DNA of 15,742 nt from Trichomonas tenax (Eukaryota > Parabasalia > Trichomonadida > Trichomonadidae), in assembly GCA_023091735.1 (NCBI GenBank), contig JALKBU010001151.1, positions 1-15,742 on the forward strand, written 5' to 3'. Shown here piece after piece: positions 1 through 8,497 of this stretch. Every line of letters begins with the position of its first letter. The first letter of the stretch is position 1. The translations under genes were made by a program, and so were the position numbers. The notes under the pieces are model-generated. The model worked only from the letters and a program-made list of their open reading frames with translations. It did not search any database and was not told the DNA's origin.

Positions 1-198
1 TTTATATATCCACAGCATTTTAGATGGGAAAATTTTTCATTTGCCACCAAAATTAGACCTTAAATATTCATACTGGTGGAGAAAAATCGAGATGTTTGAG
101 TAGGCGTAGAAAATTCAGTGACGCCCTTAATTGAAAATTACAAAGTTGGCATTTTCTACTGTTGCTCATATTAAACTCATACACTCGGCAAATAGCTT

Positions 199-369
199 AT
201 GAACAACTCAATGTATAGCGCTGCTTATTATCAATCAAAATTATCAAAGTTTCAATTGCTCGAACACAAGCCTCGTAGCGATAAAATCCGAAAGAATACA
301 TCATGGATTGGATGTGACTAATGCTAAAAGATCGTATTCCGCATTGAGGAATATGGCAATTATGTAATT
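199..369 (+). pseudogene. Possible decayed coding fragment, unknown family
   Basis: From an ATG at 199 a 40-codon frame runs to a TAA at 319-321. Its amino-acid mix (Ser, Tyr, Lys, Arg, Glu) and base composition look more coding-like than the AT-rich DNA around it. A coding-like stretch continues in a neighbouring frame from about 312 to a TAA near 369, as if a frameshift near 312-320 had split one reading. I do not recognise the protein. It could be the remnant of a gene or mobile-element protein, or chance. Confidence 0.25.
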
Positions 370-670
370 TGATGTATTTTGTATGCTATTGGGATTGCAA
401 ATCATCTGTATGGCTTTTGGAGTATAATTCTATAATAATTCAGGCTGTCAGGAACAAAAAATATTGAATTGGAATAAACCTCAAGATTGAGGAGCCATCA
501 GTATTACATCTTCAAATACAATCAGTAGAGTTCTTATTTTCAATGGATTTGATACATTGTTTTGTTTGATACATTTGTTTTGATAAAGATAGGAGTTGTT
601 CAACAATACTACAGTAATGGCACTGTAATAAAATGTATAAACCAATGCATGAAATCCTTATAAACCAAAC

Positions 671-692
671 AATTCAACTATATAGTTGAATT
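671..692. repeat. Perfect 22-bp palindrome
   Basis: AATTCAACTAT is followed immediately by its exact reverse complement ATAGTTGAATT, with no spacer. It lies about 520 bp upstream of the LRR gene and directly before a coding-like fragment. It could be a dimeric protein-binding site, a cruciform, or the scar of a small inverted-repeat element. Nothing in the sequence decides between these. Confidence 0.85.
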
Positions 693-694
693 AG

Positions 695-796
695 AGTAAA
701 ACTGCGAAAAGAGGGCCGCAATTTGCAGCACTATCGAGAAGAATACCTTCTGACCAAAGATTTATGGTGCTTAATGCCAATACAGATTTGTTTTAA
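695..796 (+). pseudogene. Possible decayed coding fragment, unknown family
   Basis: Between TAG at 692-694 and TAA at 794-796 one frame is open for 33 codons. It has clearly higher GC than its surroundings and a varied, basic composition including KRGPQFAALSRRIPSDQRF. There is no ATG near its beginning, so it would be an internal or 3' fragment. It may belong with the fragment at 199-369 as remains of one gene, but no homology is recognised. Confidence 0.25.
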
Positions 797-1214
797 TCAA
801 TGAAGAAAAAATAAAACACTCTGAAAATTTTGAATACTTATTAAATTATTGTATAACAGCTCCCAAGCATATGATTATTATTCTTTTTTAATGGCTTACA
901 AAACTTTTTTTGTAAACAAATCTTCCAATGAAGTTCTAAATATGTTCCATTCAATTATCTTTTTCAAAAATAATATTAAAATATGTTGTATCATCATTTT
1001 TATGACTATGTTTAAAATCAAATTCAAATCATTTTTCAGAGGCCAAAAAATGATTAGACTAAATCCCTTTAGTAAATGATGTACAGTATTTAGTTCACTT
1101 TTTATTCAATTATCAATTTTTCAAATTAAACATTACAAATGAATGCACCATAAGGAATATAATAACAAATACGGTCATATTCAATTTTTTTTACAAAAAA
1201 ATATTATTTAAGTG

Positions 1215-3335
1215 ATGTACAGCCTTCCTTGTATCCAAGTTGACCAGAAGAAGCAGCTTCAAATGGTCAACGAGGTTTGGTCACCACTCGAAGAACCAAT
1301 CGTCCTCGTACCCTGCGACTACAAAATCGTCGAAACGAAGAAAAATCTTCGCGCGGGTCACATTATGATCACTAGGGGCGCAGTTTACTTTTTCAAAGCT
1401 AAATTAATGAAGCCAGTTGTCTTCGACAGGAAGATCCACATCCTCGATATGAGAGGAATGAGAATTTCGACAGATTATATGGTTATCGAATTCGAGGCAT
1501 ACAACGCGGAGATCAGCTCAAAGTACGTCATTCAGATCTACATGGCCATTATGACCATACTGAAGGAGCTTACTTTCGGCGTTTTTACGTACAAGCCATT
1601 CGAGGTCCACGGCGATATGGCTTTGCCACAGGTCGTCGTTTCCAAACGTATTCCACAGGCTATCCGCTGGCGTGCTCTCTTCCTCGCCCACTTCTACGAT
1701 ATCAGAGGCAATCAGCTTGATACGATGACATACTTTGACAAGTGGGAGAATAAGAAGCATCCACGTCTCGTTCTCGGCCCATCATTCCACCCAGGTAACT
1801 TCGCCGCTGCTTTTGGACACGCCATCGGTTGGGAAACAATGATTGACACTGTCTGCTTCCAGACATTGGCCCCAACACAATTCGCAAGAATGCTCCTCTC
1901 CATCCTCGAAACAGCCAACACAATTGATAGAATCGCTTTCTCTGACTACAATAACGATGATCACTTACCAGCATTTCCAACAAGCCAGATCGCCAAGACA
2001 ACAGTCGACCAGTGGTGGATCCTCCGTTCGTCGTTCACAATGATTCGCAAGTTCATCGAATTCTCCAAGTACATCCAGATCCCAATCAAGGAGTTCCTCC
2101 TCGCTTCATCCAAGCTCTCAAAGGAGAACATGATGGAACTCGCCGACCTCATCGATGTCACACAGTCAATGCAGCAACTCCGCACATTCCAGCTCATCAG
2201 ATGCCAGATGAAGCCATTCCCATTCCCACCGTTCATACAGCTCATGACAAAGCTCACAAACCTCGAGACACTCATCGTTTGCGGTGTCGATGTCAACGGC
2301 TCTGAGCTTCTCACAGCTTTATGCAAGTGCAAGACAAATCTCCGCAACATTCACATCACGCACATGCAATTCCGCAACAACCTTCCAGATGACATTCAGC
2401 TTCCACAGTCTCTCGTCGGACTCTCAATCTCAACAAACATCATCTCTCCAGGTTCGTTCTCCACAATCATGCAGCTCATCTTCACAAAGCCACGCAAGTA
2501 CCCAATGTCCCTTCAGATGCACAACCTTCAGATCAAGGATAATACATACAGCGCCTTACAGAGCATCAGCCCACAGTCATGCCAGCCAGTTCTCTTCGAA
2601 CTCGACTGGTCCGGCAACAAGATGCCGGTTGAGGACTCTCGCTACTTCTTCCAGCTCATTGCTACACAGACAAACCTCAAGCTCCTCCGCTTCGAGGACA
2701 TGACCCCAACAGACCCAGTCCAGTTCCTCAGAGATACATCAACACTCGTCAACCTTCTCCACATCCCAGGTCTCGACATCAGCGGCCAGTTCGACCCAAC
2801 ACTCTTCGCTCAGTACATCAACTCTCTCACTAACTTCCCATGGCTCAAGCGCCTCGCCATCAAGAACTCCAACATTGGCGATAATGGCGCTGCTGTCCTC
2901 GCCAAAGTCATCAGGAACCTTCCAAACCTCGTCGAACTTTGCATCGACGGCATGGCTCTTTCTGGTCTTGACAAGACATTCCAGTTCTGGGGCGGTATCC
3001 TCGAAAACGTTCCAACAATCCAGGCCATCGACCTTCCAAAGAAGGAGATCTCCAACGCTGGTCTTACACCAGATGACATCTACGAGAACCAGAAGGCTAT
3101 CTACGAGAAAATCGAGACAACAAAGTTCAAGCCATCTATCTCAGATCAGAGACTCCACTTCGTTCTCGACTGCATCGACAAGATCGCTGCTGCTGAGAGA
3201 GCTGGCGATGACACAGAGGAAATCCTTCAGATGTTCATGACACCAGAGTTCTTCATCAATGCTTGCAAGTTCAAGTACTCCAACAAGCATGCTGAGGAAC
3301 AGGCTGAAGCCGAAGGTGAAGAAATCACGGAATAA
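1215..3335 (+). CDS. CARMIL-like PH plus leucine-rich-repeat protein
   Basis: The 706-residue product probably acts in cortical actin regulation or as a scaffold. Residues about 20-120 look like the N-terminal PH-like domain of CARMIL proteins: short strands with GHIMITRGAVYFFKAK, then a helix. Residues about 190-600 hold irregular leucine-rich repeats, for example around residue 555 (NIGDNGAAVLAKVIRNLPNL), of the RI/CARMIL type. The C-terminus is helical and ends in an acidic tail (AEEQAEAEGEEITE). No capping-protein-interaction motif is visible, so actin-capping control is not shown. The ATG at 1215 is preferred to the in-frame GTG at 1212. The gene is GC-richer than its neighbours and strongly prefers C-ending codons (CTC, ATC, TTC, AAC) with CCA and ACA, which suggests high expression. 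The stop overlaps a TAAA signal. Confidence 0.8.
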   Translation: MYSLPCIQVDQKKQLQMVNEVWSPLEEPIVLVPCDYKIVETKKNLRAGHIMITRGAVYFFKAKLMKPVVFDRKIHILDMRGMRISTDYMVIEFEAYNAEISSKYVIQIYMAIMTILKELTFGVFTYKPFEVHGDMALPQVVVSKRIPQAIRWRALFLAHFYDIRGNQLDTMTYFDKWENKKHPRLVLGPSFHPGNFAAAFGHAIGWETMIDTVCFQTLAPTQFARMLLSILETANTIDRIAFSDYNNDDHLPAFPTSQIAKTTVDQWWILRSSFTMIRKFIEFSKYIQIPIKEFLLASSKLSKENMMELADLIDVTQSMQQLRTFQLIRCQMKPFPFPPFIQLMTKLTNLETLIVCGVDVNGSELLTALCKCKTNLRNIHITHMQFRNNLPDDIQLPQSLVGLSISTNIISPGSFSTIMQLIFTKPRKYPMSLQMHNLQIKDNTYSALQSISPQSCQPVLFELDWSGNKMPVEDSRYFFQLIATQTNLKLLRFEDMTPTDPVQFLRDTSTLVNLLHIPGLDISGQFDPTLFAQYINSLTNFPWLKRLAIKNSNIGDNGAAVLAKVIRNLPNLVELCIDGMALSGLDKTFQFWGGILENVPTIQAIDLPKKEISNAGLTPDDIYENQKAIYEKIETTKFKPSISDQRLHFVLDCIDKIAAAERAGDDTEEILQMFMTPEFFINACKFKYSNKHAEEQAEAEGEEITE

Positions 3336-3341
3336 AATATT
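3330..3341 (+). terminator. Stop-overlapping poly(A)-type signal of the LRR gene
   Basis: The sequence GAATAAAATATT contains the TAA stop codon, a TAAA and an AATAAA. The same 12 bases, in the same position relative to the stop, end the convergent MYND/TPR gene. A UAAA signal overlapping the stop codon is known for Trichomonas vaginalis mRNAs, which supports a trichomonad origin. Confidence 0.55.
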
Positions 3342-3615
3342 TTTTGAATCTCTTTTATGCAAATTAAACCACTTCTTTTTAAAAAAAAAACTTGAATATG
3401 CAACATATCAACAAACTCCAATCTAAGGAAGAATGTTTGAGATTGATTTTTATATATTTGAAGCATATTTTAAGAATTAAATTATTCATGATAAAAATAA
3501 AATGAATGTTATATAAAAGGCTTTTGACTCAAATACAGAAATAATATTATCGATAGATATAAAGTGGCAAAGAAAGAAATTTTTTTTTGATTAATTATAT
3601 CAAAAAAATTCAAGC
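3342..3615. other. Intergenic region between convergent genes
   Basis: This 274-base AT-rich spacer separates two convergent genes. It contains A and T homopolymer runs (near 3380 and 3580) but no gene, and would hold the 3' untranslated regions of both transcripts. Confidence 0.7.
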
Positions 3616-3627
3616 AATATTTTATTC
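3616..3627 (-). terminator. Stop-overlapping poly(A)-type signal of the ZMYND12-like gene
   Basis: On the minus strand the sequence reads GAATAAAATATT, with TAA (3624-3622) as the stop codon. It is identical over 12 bases to the end of the convergent LRR gene. It probably directs cleavage a short distance downstream. Confidence 0.55.
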
Positions 3628-4812
3628 AAAGTGTGTCTCATCATCGTCATCTTCAACTATCGACTCTTCTTTCTTCTTCTTCTGTGCTAATTGCAAATAA
3701 CGATGTGATTCACGTGTAAGAGTGTGCTCAGAGCCGGCTGTAACTTCAAACATTTGTGACGCCTGAGCGAGGAGACGGAAAGCATCCTTCCATTCTCCAA
3801 GAACGCATTTAAGCAAGCCATGCGCAAAAATAGCCTGTGCAACAGCGATCTGTGTTGGACCAAGGATATCAATCAACGCGCTACGGATCTTCTTCATGAT
3901 CTGACTAGCGAGTTTCGAATTTGTCTCTGTAAAATCTGGTGGAGTTGTGATCTGACCACCATTGAAGACTGGAGCAATGCACTGCTGGAGGAATGGTGTC
4001 CATATTGTGAGCACCTTATCAAATATAGCAACAGCGCTCTTGTTGTCGTGCTTATCAATAAATACGTTACCCATGAAATAGAAGCCGACAGATGTCTCTA
4101 TATGATCTGGACCCTTCTGGAGCGCTGTGAAGTACACATCAGACGCGAAGTGCTTAAGTGCTTTATCATATTGAAGTTTGGAAGTGTATAATTTACCAAA
4201 GTTACGCGAGAGTTGAGATTTGAGTGACGGGTCAGCCTTAGGATACTGGATGAGGATCCACTTGGCTTGACACAAATTTTCCTCAGCTTTGTCGAAATAT
4301 TTCGCAGCGATGTTTGCTTCTGTTAATAACAAATATGGCGGAACAAGTTCGATTGCGTTCTTTCCGTAGACTTCTGATGCGTAGCGGAGTGCTTGAATGC
4401 AGGCAGGATGTGCTAATTGTGGATTATTGTCGATTAAATGTCGATATGCTTCTTGCTTGCAAATTTCGAGAACGTGCTTCTTTGTGCGTATTACTGTCTC
4501 AGAGCGCTGCGATCTCTGCTCCTGTGTTGACAAAACTGGCGGCGGGGCTCTGAGAGCTGCAATATAAGGGCAGATCTTAGAGTGAACCGACTTCCAGTCC
4601 ATTTCCTGGTCCTCAGCGCAGCAGTAGAAAGTCCTCTTGCACAGAGAGCACTGAAGATGTGACTCCCTGGAGCAGATCTCGCAGTTGTAGTGCATGCCTT
4701 TGGGATTTGAGAGAGGATTATGTGCTAAGAGCTGCGGAAGTTGGTGCTTCTTCGAAAACTCGATTCCGTCTTCCGGAGTGAGGCCGTCGAGAAGAGGTTC
4801 CGATGAGCTCAT
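3622..4812 (-). CDS. ZMYND12: ZMYND12-like MYND zinc-finger and TPR protein
   Basis: The 396-residue protein resembles ZMYND12, an axonemal protein that works with TTC29 in inner dynein arms and flagellar motility. The MYND finger spans residues about 44-81: C44, C47, C55, C58, Y63-C64, D72-W73, H77 and C81. The position of the usual sixth cysteine is Asp68, so one zinc site may be altered. Residues about 110-350 form TPR helices with ZMYND12-like segments ELVPPYLLLTEANIAAK, LSRNFGKLYTSKLQYDKALK and GFYFMGNVF. The C-terminus is Lys-rich and then acidic (VEDDDDE). Family members are about 365 residues, so this one looks full length. The ATG at 4812 gives a short leader before the finger. The gene is convergent with the LRR gene. 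TPR assignment is secure; orthology to ZMYND12 is likely by eye. Confidence 0.8.
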   Translation of the reverse strand: MSSSEPLLDGLTPEDGIEFSKKHQLPQLLAHNPLSNPKGMHYNCEICSRESHLQCSLCKRTFYCCAEDQEMDWKSVHSKICPYIAALRAPPPVLSTQEQRSQRSETVIRTKKHVLEICKQEAYRHLIDNNPQLAHPACIQALRYASEVYGKNAIELVPPYLLLTEANIAAKYFDKAEENLCQAKWILIQYPKADPSLKSQLSRNFGKLYTSKLQYDKALKHFASDVYFTALQKGPDHIETSVGFYFMGNVFIDKHDNKSAVAIFDKVLTIWTPFLQQCIAPVFNGGQITTPPDFTETNSKLASQIMKKIRSALIDILGPTQIAVAQAIFAHGLLKCVLGEWKDAFRLLAQASQMFEVTAGSEHTLTRESHRYLQLAQKKKKEESIVEDDDDETHFE

Positions 4813-4921
4813 TATTAAAACTGGTTTAAAATTCTAACGTGCAAAACTAGTTTTTTTTTGTAACTCTAAGCTTATATTACTTATAGAATAATATTCACTT
4901 TTTGCAATATAACTCTTCTTC

Positions 4922-5166
4922 AATTCCATATTTTCTTCTAAAATATTGAAATTTCAAATTTCATCATTTTAGATATATATATTCTCATTGATGAGTAAAT
5001 AATAATTTATGATATGACTTTCATCAAATTCCATATTTTCACCTAAAATGTTGAAATTTCATATTACATATCTTCTACTATAGTTTAGCTGTAGTATAGA
5101 AATGATGTTATGCAGTATAGATTTTGCTTAATTCCATATTTTCTTCCAAAAATATTAAATATTTGA
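4922..5166. repeat. Three copies of an AATTCCATATTTTC motif, period about 104 bp
   Basis: Related 35-37-base segments begin at 4922, 5027 and 5130. Each starts AATTCCATATTTTC, is followed by a short pyrimidine/C segment (TTCT, ACCT, TTCC), and then by an A-rich AAAATATTGAAATTTCA-like segment. Spacings are 105 and 103 bases. The sequence between copies is not obviously conserved. The first copy lies 110 bp upstream of the minus-strand ZMYND12-like start, so the array could be regulatory or a decayed tandem duplication. Confidence 0.75.
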
Positions 5167-6220
5167 TTCTGTAACTTTGTATGCAGCTTTGCATTCAAGA
5201 ATAAATGGCAGTTTACAATATAATTATTGAGAAATTCATTATCTTTCATGAATACATCATAGGAATAGAAGCCTTAATATTGCATATATTCAAATACTCC
5301 AATAATATAAATAATAATGTGGGCAAATCTCAAAACTATTTAGCATATTTATTCATTTTTTAAAACAATATATTTGAAGAGTTTTACTATAGTGAATATG
5401 CTATAATACTTATGTTCTATTACATCATATAGTAGTTGAGGTTGAATCAAGATAAATTTATTTTGGCAATAAGAAATTTAACACATTGTTCATGTCTACC
5501 AATGTGATTAGATTTCCAATACTGATGGAAACATATTTTAAATGCTTAGAAGGTATGAAATAAATCTGATCAGAAAAAAATTTCTGATTTTTGGCATACA
5601 GGTGTATTGAGAACAGAAAAAACATTTTCCGAATTCTACTCATAGTTTAGGATCTAGTTATCTTAAAACGAATTGATGCTATATTCAGCTTCAAAAATGA
5701 GAGAAAAAACATTATCAATAAGTAGATTTTGGAGAAAATTAGTCACACAAAAACAACAAGCTCAAAGAGAGTTATTTGGTGTACAAAGCACAAGAAAAAA
5801 TAATATATCGTTAGAATTCTATTTAGTGGAGATGGAAAAAGTGAGATACAAAAAATAAAAAATTGTAGATATTGGTGGAAATCGCTTCTATAGATCCTAG
5901 ACACGCCAAATCCCTAATTTTGAAAGGTGCACACTCTTAGGATAAATGGTTCTGCCAAATTTTTCCTAAATTGAATTCACTTTTGAAAAAATTAAATATT
6001 AAATATGAGCTTTCAAAAAATAAAATACAAAAATTTGGAAAATTGCATTAGAAAATCTCGCTTGTTGGTTTTTACACATATTGTATTTTTACATTGAAAA
6101 TGGAAAGCATTCAAACTTAATTTTTCTGATTTAAACTCAAATATCGCTTCTATTCAGCATTGCACACGTGTTTATGTCTAGATTTTTGATTTGGCGATAA
6201 ATTGAAAATGTCATAAATAT

Positions 6221-6226
6221 TCATTT
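6221..6226 (+). promoter_or_regulatory. Initiator-like TCATTT motif before the GT61 gene
   Basis: TCATTT matches the trichomonad initiator TCA(+1)Y(T/A), with its A at 6223, 23 bases before the ATG at 6246. A second match, TCATA, starts at 6211. The motif is short and AT-rich sequence gives chance matches, so support is positional only. Confidence 0.4.
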
Positions 6227-6245
6227 ATATTTTTGGATAATTTCA

Positions 6246-7567
6246 ATGGTACATCACTGCGACAATCACAGGTATGATTCTATTATACGTGTTACCATGC
6301 TCCATTTTGTCATCATCCTTGTATTCCTCTTTTCTATTGTTCATCATGATAAAAAGAGCATTTTATTCGAAATCAAGCAAGACGAATATGACGACAGATA
6401 TGAATCCCAAGAACCATCATTCTTTTTCGAATATGTACACGAAATGCAAGAATATCGATATGATATTATTAATTTCAAGGCAGAAATACCCAAGAAATGG
6501 TACCCATCATTTATTAAGATGGACAGAGGTACAGATGATGAAATTGTTCCATTTCCTGAAGATGCATTTTTGAATGGAGAAGCGAGATTATACTGTTTGA
6601 CAGATGGTTTTGTCAATAACTTCTTCATTGCTACACAAAGGAAAGGAATAATTCCAGTTTTTTCAGAAGAAAAATTCAATCATTCATTAATCGTTAAAGG
6701 TCATATTGATATCGCTATATGCGCATACAAGTATTGGGACACACACGGGCACAACATCCACGACATACTGGGTGCTATTGTCATGATGCCTGCCGAGATT
6801 TTATTTGAGAGACCATATGTCATTCACAACAGGGAGGATTCAAAAATTAGAATGTACTTAGATGCTCTCGGCCTTGGGTATCTCAGAATCTACCAGTTCC
6901 AGGTAGACAACCAGTACGTTCATGTCGATAATTTGTATTTTTATAGTCCATCAAAAGTTGCTCATGAATTTACAGGTGTTGCGCTTCCAAAGATGCGTTC
7001 AATGTTCAGAAAGAACTTAGGTCTTGAGAGCATTGTTCCTGAGCAGTATTACCTCTTGAATGGAAATTCCGGTGAAAGAAGATATACTTCACAAACTTTG
7101 AAGAACTTGAGGAAAAATTAGTTTTAGTTTATCCAAATATAGACTGGGAAATGGCAAACATGAGAAGCTCCTTTGAAGAAAGAGCCAAAATGTTTGCTGC
7201 CACAAAGTTCCTTATTGTTTCATGCAGATCAATTGTTACAAATTGTTTATTCATGAAGGAAAAGTCTGCGATTCTTTATTTATGTGCAGATCTTGTTGAC
7301 CTTCCTAACTCAGCAATATGCGTGCAGCTTGGCATCTATAGTATCTGTATCCAACATTTTCACATGAGCCACTATGAAGGATTGGGTCCAATGAATGTTG
7401 AAAAAGTTGTCAATGCTGTTGAAAAGCTTATCTATATCCAGGAAATAGGAATATTCCCACACATGAAGGGATATGTTCCAGTATTCAATTTAACGGTTAA
7501 GAAGTCTTTCCCTTGGAAGAAAGAATATTCAATTTTACCTTTTAATACTGAGAATTATATTCATTAA
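6246..7567 (+). pseudogene. GT61-type glycosyltransferase, split by a frameshift
   Basis: This is a glycosyltransferase-like protein of the DUF563/GT61 type, expected to be a Golgi type II membrane enzyme adding sugars to glycans. The first part (6246-7121, 291 residues) has a hydrophobic segment at residues about 18-33 (MLHFVIILVFLFSIV) that would anchor it, then a luminal region ending RRYTSQTLKNL. The second part (7151-7567, but open from about 7109) carries the typical GT61 C-terminal pattern: FEERAKMFAATKFLIVSCRS, then VTNCLFMK, then a hydrophobic strand. The two parts join in register if one base is missing near 7109-7118, beside an A5 run. No other break is seen. It could be a recent pseudogene, a sequencing or assembly error, or a -1 recoded gene. 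The base composition is like its neighbours. Confidence 0.7.
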
Positions 7568-7644
7568 TAGACTGTTATATAAAGTGTTTGTAGTTTATTT
7601 TCCTAATTTCATCATAATTTTAACATGATAATTCCAATTGATTT

Positions 7645-8095
7645 TCAAACGATGACATCCGTCTTTGTATGTAAGAACGATAGATCAAGATTTCTTATTC
7701 TCTCCATGTTATTATGGAGCCATTTCAAAATCAAGTCCTTCTTTTGCATTTCTTTTGGAAATGGATCACCCAATTCTTTTGCTAATGTTGCAGCGAGGTC
7801 TCTAAGCACAGTAATATGTTTTGCATCTATTCTAGTTATTTGTTTAATACTTTCTAACAAGTTGCGATTGTATATCATATGAAATTTGTTTACCTGTCTC
7901 TTCCTTGCAAGATTTTTTAATTACTTCGAGAGATGTGATTAAGCTTGCCCTTCCAATTTCGTTTTTAAGGTAATACTGCCTTAGAGTTCGTCTGGCGTTT
8001 TCCATTTCGGTGTCGAGTATAGCCTGCGTTATCTTTGTATAGAATCCATCGTCATTAATTGCCTTAGGTGCCTTCTTTGGCATGATCTCAAGCAT
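7645..8095 (-). CDS. ENY2: ENY2/Sus1-like SAGA and TREX-2 subunit, frame broken once
   Basis: ENY2 (Sus1) is a small helical nuclear protein of the SAGA deubiquitinase module and the TREX-2 mRNA export complex. The N-terminal part (8095-7894) has ENY2-like helices: KITQAILDTEMENARRTLRQ and then LITSLEVIKKSC. The C-terminal part (7853-7645, TGA stop) has KHITVLRDLAATLAKELG and a final helix KKDLILKWLHNNM, matching the family's HVTVDDLV...I..FL pattern. The two parts are in different frames. Removing 40 bases (7854-7893, starting GTAAAC and ending TTAG on the minus strand) restores one frame of about 136 residues; a one-base frameshift could do the same. Family members are about 100 residues. 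The ATG at 8083 is an alternative start. SUS1 of budding yeast is itself intron-containing. The assignment is by eye. Confidence 0.6.
7854..7893 (-). other. Candidate 40-nt intron in the ENY2-like gene
   Basis: The segment begins GTAAAC and ends TTGTTAG on the minus strand, and its length of 40 bases is exactly what is needed to bring the two ENY2-like halves into one frame. It lacks the ACTAACACACAG-type 3' motif known from Trichomonas vaginalis, so a simple frameshift remains about equally likely. Confidence 0.3.
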
Positions 8096-8497
8096 TTGGA
8101 TTTTAAAATTACCACCAAAAATGCCATTTTCATTGAATAGTAATACCTTCTATATTATCATTTCTTTACACAAATCCAAATAATAGAGCATAGACATGTA
8201 GATCATTGCTGTCAACGTTCATGAATAATTTCAGATTTTTGACATATATATATATATATTTGGAATTTTCAGATTAACATTACAAAAACAATAGTCTCAT
8301 TATAATTAGATCCATGAAACTATGCATGTTTTATATGTTATTGGGTAACTTTATAATATCAAACACTAATGATTTTAGATTTTCATCTCATTTATATGAA
8401 TGTTTAATATAGCAAAAAGAAAGTAACCTTGAAGCAAGCCAATGTTGAGGAAATGTTCATTGTTGCATTCATGACAATATTTTGAAGCATAGCAAAG
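8096..8497. other. Intergenic region between ENY2-like and CCZ1-like genes
   Basis: This AT-rich spacer lies between divergent genes and contains an (AT)8 microsatellite at 8244-8259 and one copy of ATACCTTCT at 8143-8151. No gene or strong secondary structure is seen. A TCATTG match to the initiator lies near 8457, about 40 bases before the ATG at 8498. Confidence 0.6.

Larger units (their letters stand above)
1..1214. other. Gene-poor AT-rich region upstream of the LRR gene
   Basis: No convincing intact gene is seen. The stretch holds two short coding-like fragments (199-369 and 695-796) and a perfect palindrome at 671-692, each listed separately. An open frame at 849-1079 is AT-driven (Phe, Ile, Lys, Asn rich), starts at a non-ATG codon and resembles nothing known to me, so it is not called. 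The last 100 bases before the ATG at 1215 are extremely AT-rich with T and A tracts, as expected for a promoter-proximal region. No clear TCAYW initiator could be fixed there. Confidence 0.6.
4813..6245. other. Intergenic region between the ZMYND12-like and GT61 genes
   Basis: This is AT-rich DNA between two divergently transcribed genes, so it should contain both promoters. It holds the three-copy motif at 4922-5166. Short frames at 5458-5643 (-) and 5676-5858 (+) are open. The second contains the coding-like segment SRFWRKLVTQKQQAQRELFG, but neither has a recognisable family or clear initiator, so they are not called. An 11-mer ATCGCTTCTAT occurs twice, near 5880 and 6144. Confidence 0.5.

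Noticed and set aside
849..1079. Open frame of 76 codons
   Set aside because: Starts at a non-ATG codon, AT-driven composition, no similarity and no initiator; most likely chance.
5458..5858. Two short open frames on opposite strands
   Set aside because: No recognised family, AT-rich composition and no supporting signals; mentioned only in the intergenic entry.
8244..8259. (AT)8 run as a functional element
   Set aside because: A simple microsatellite in AT-rich DNA; no further structure around it.
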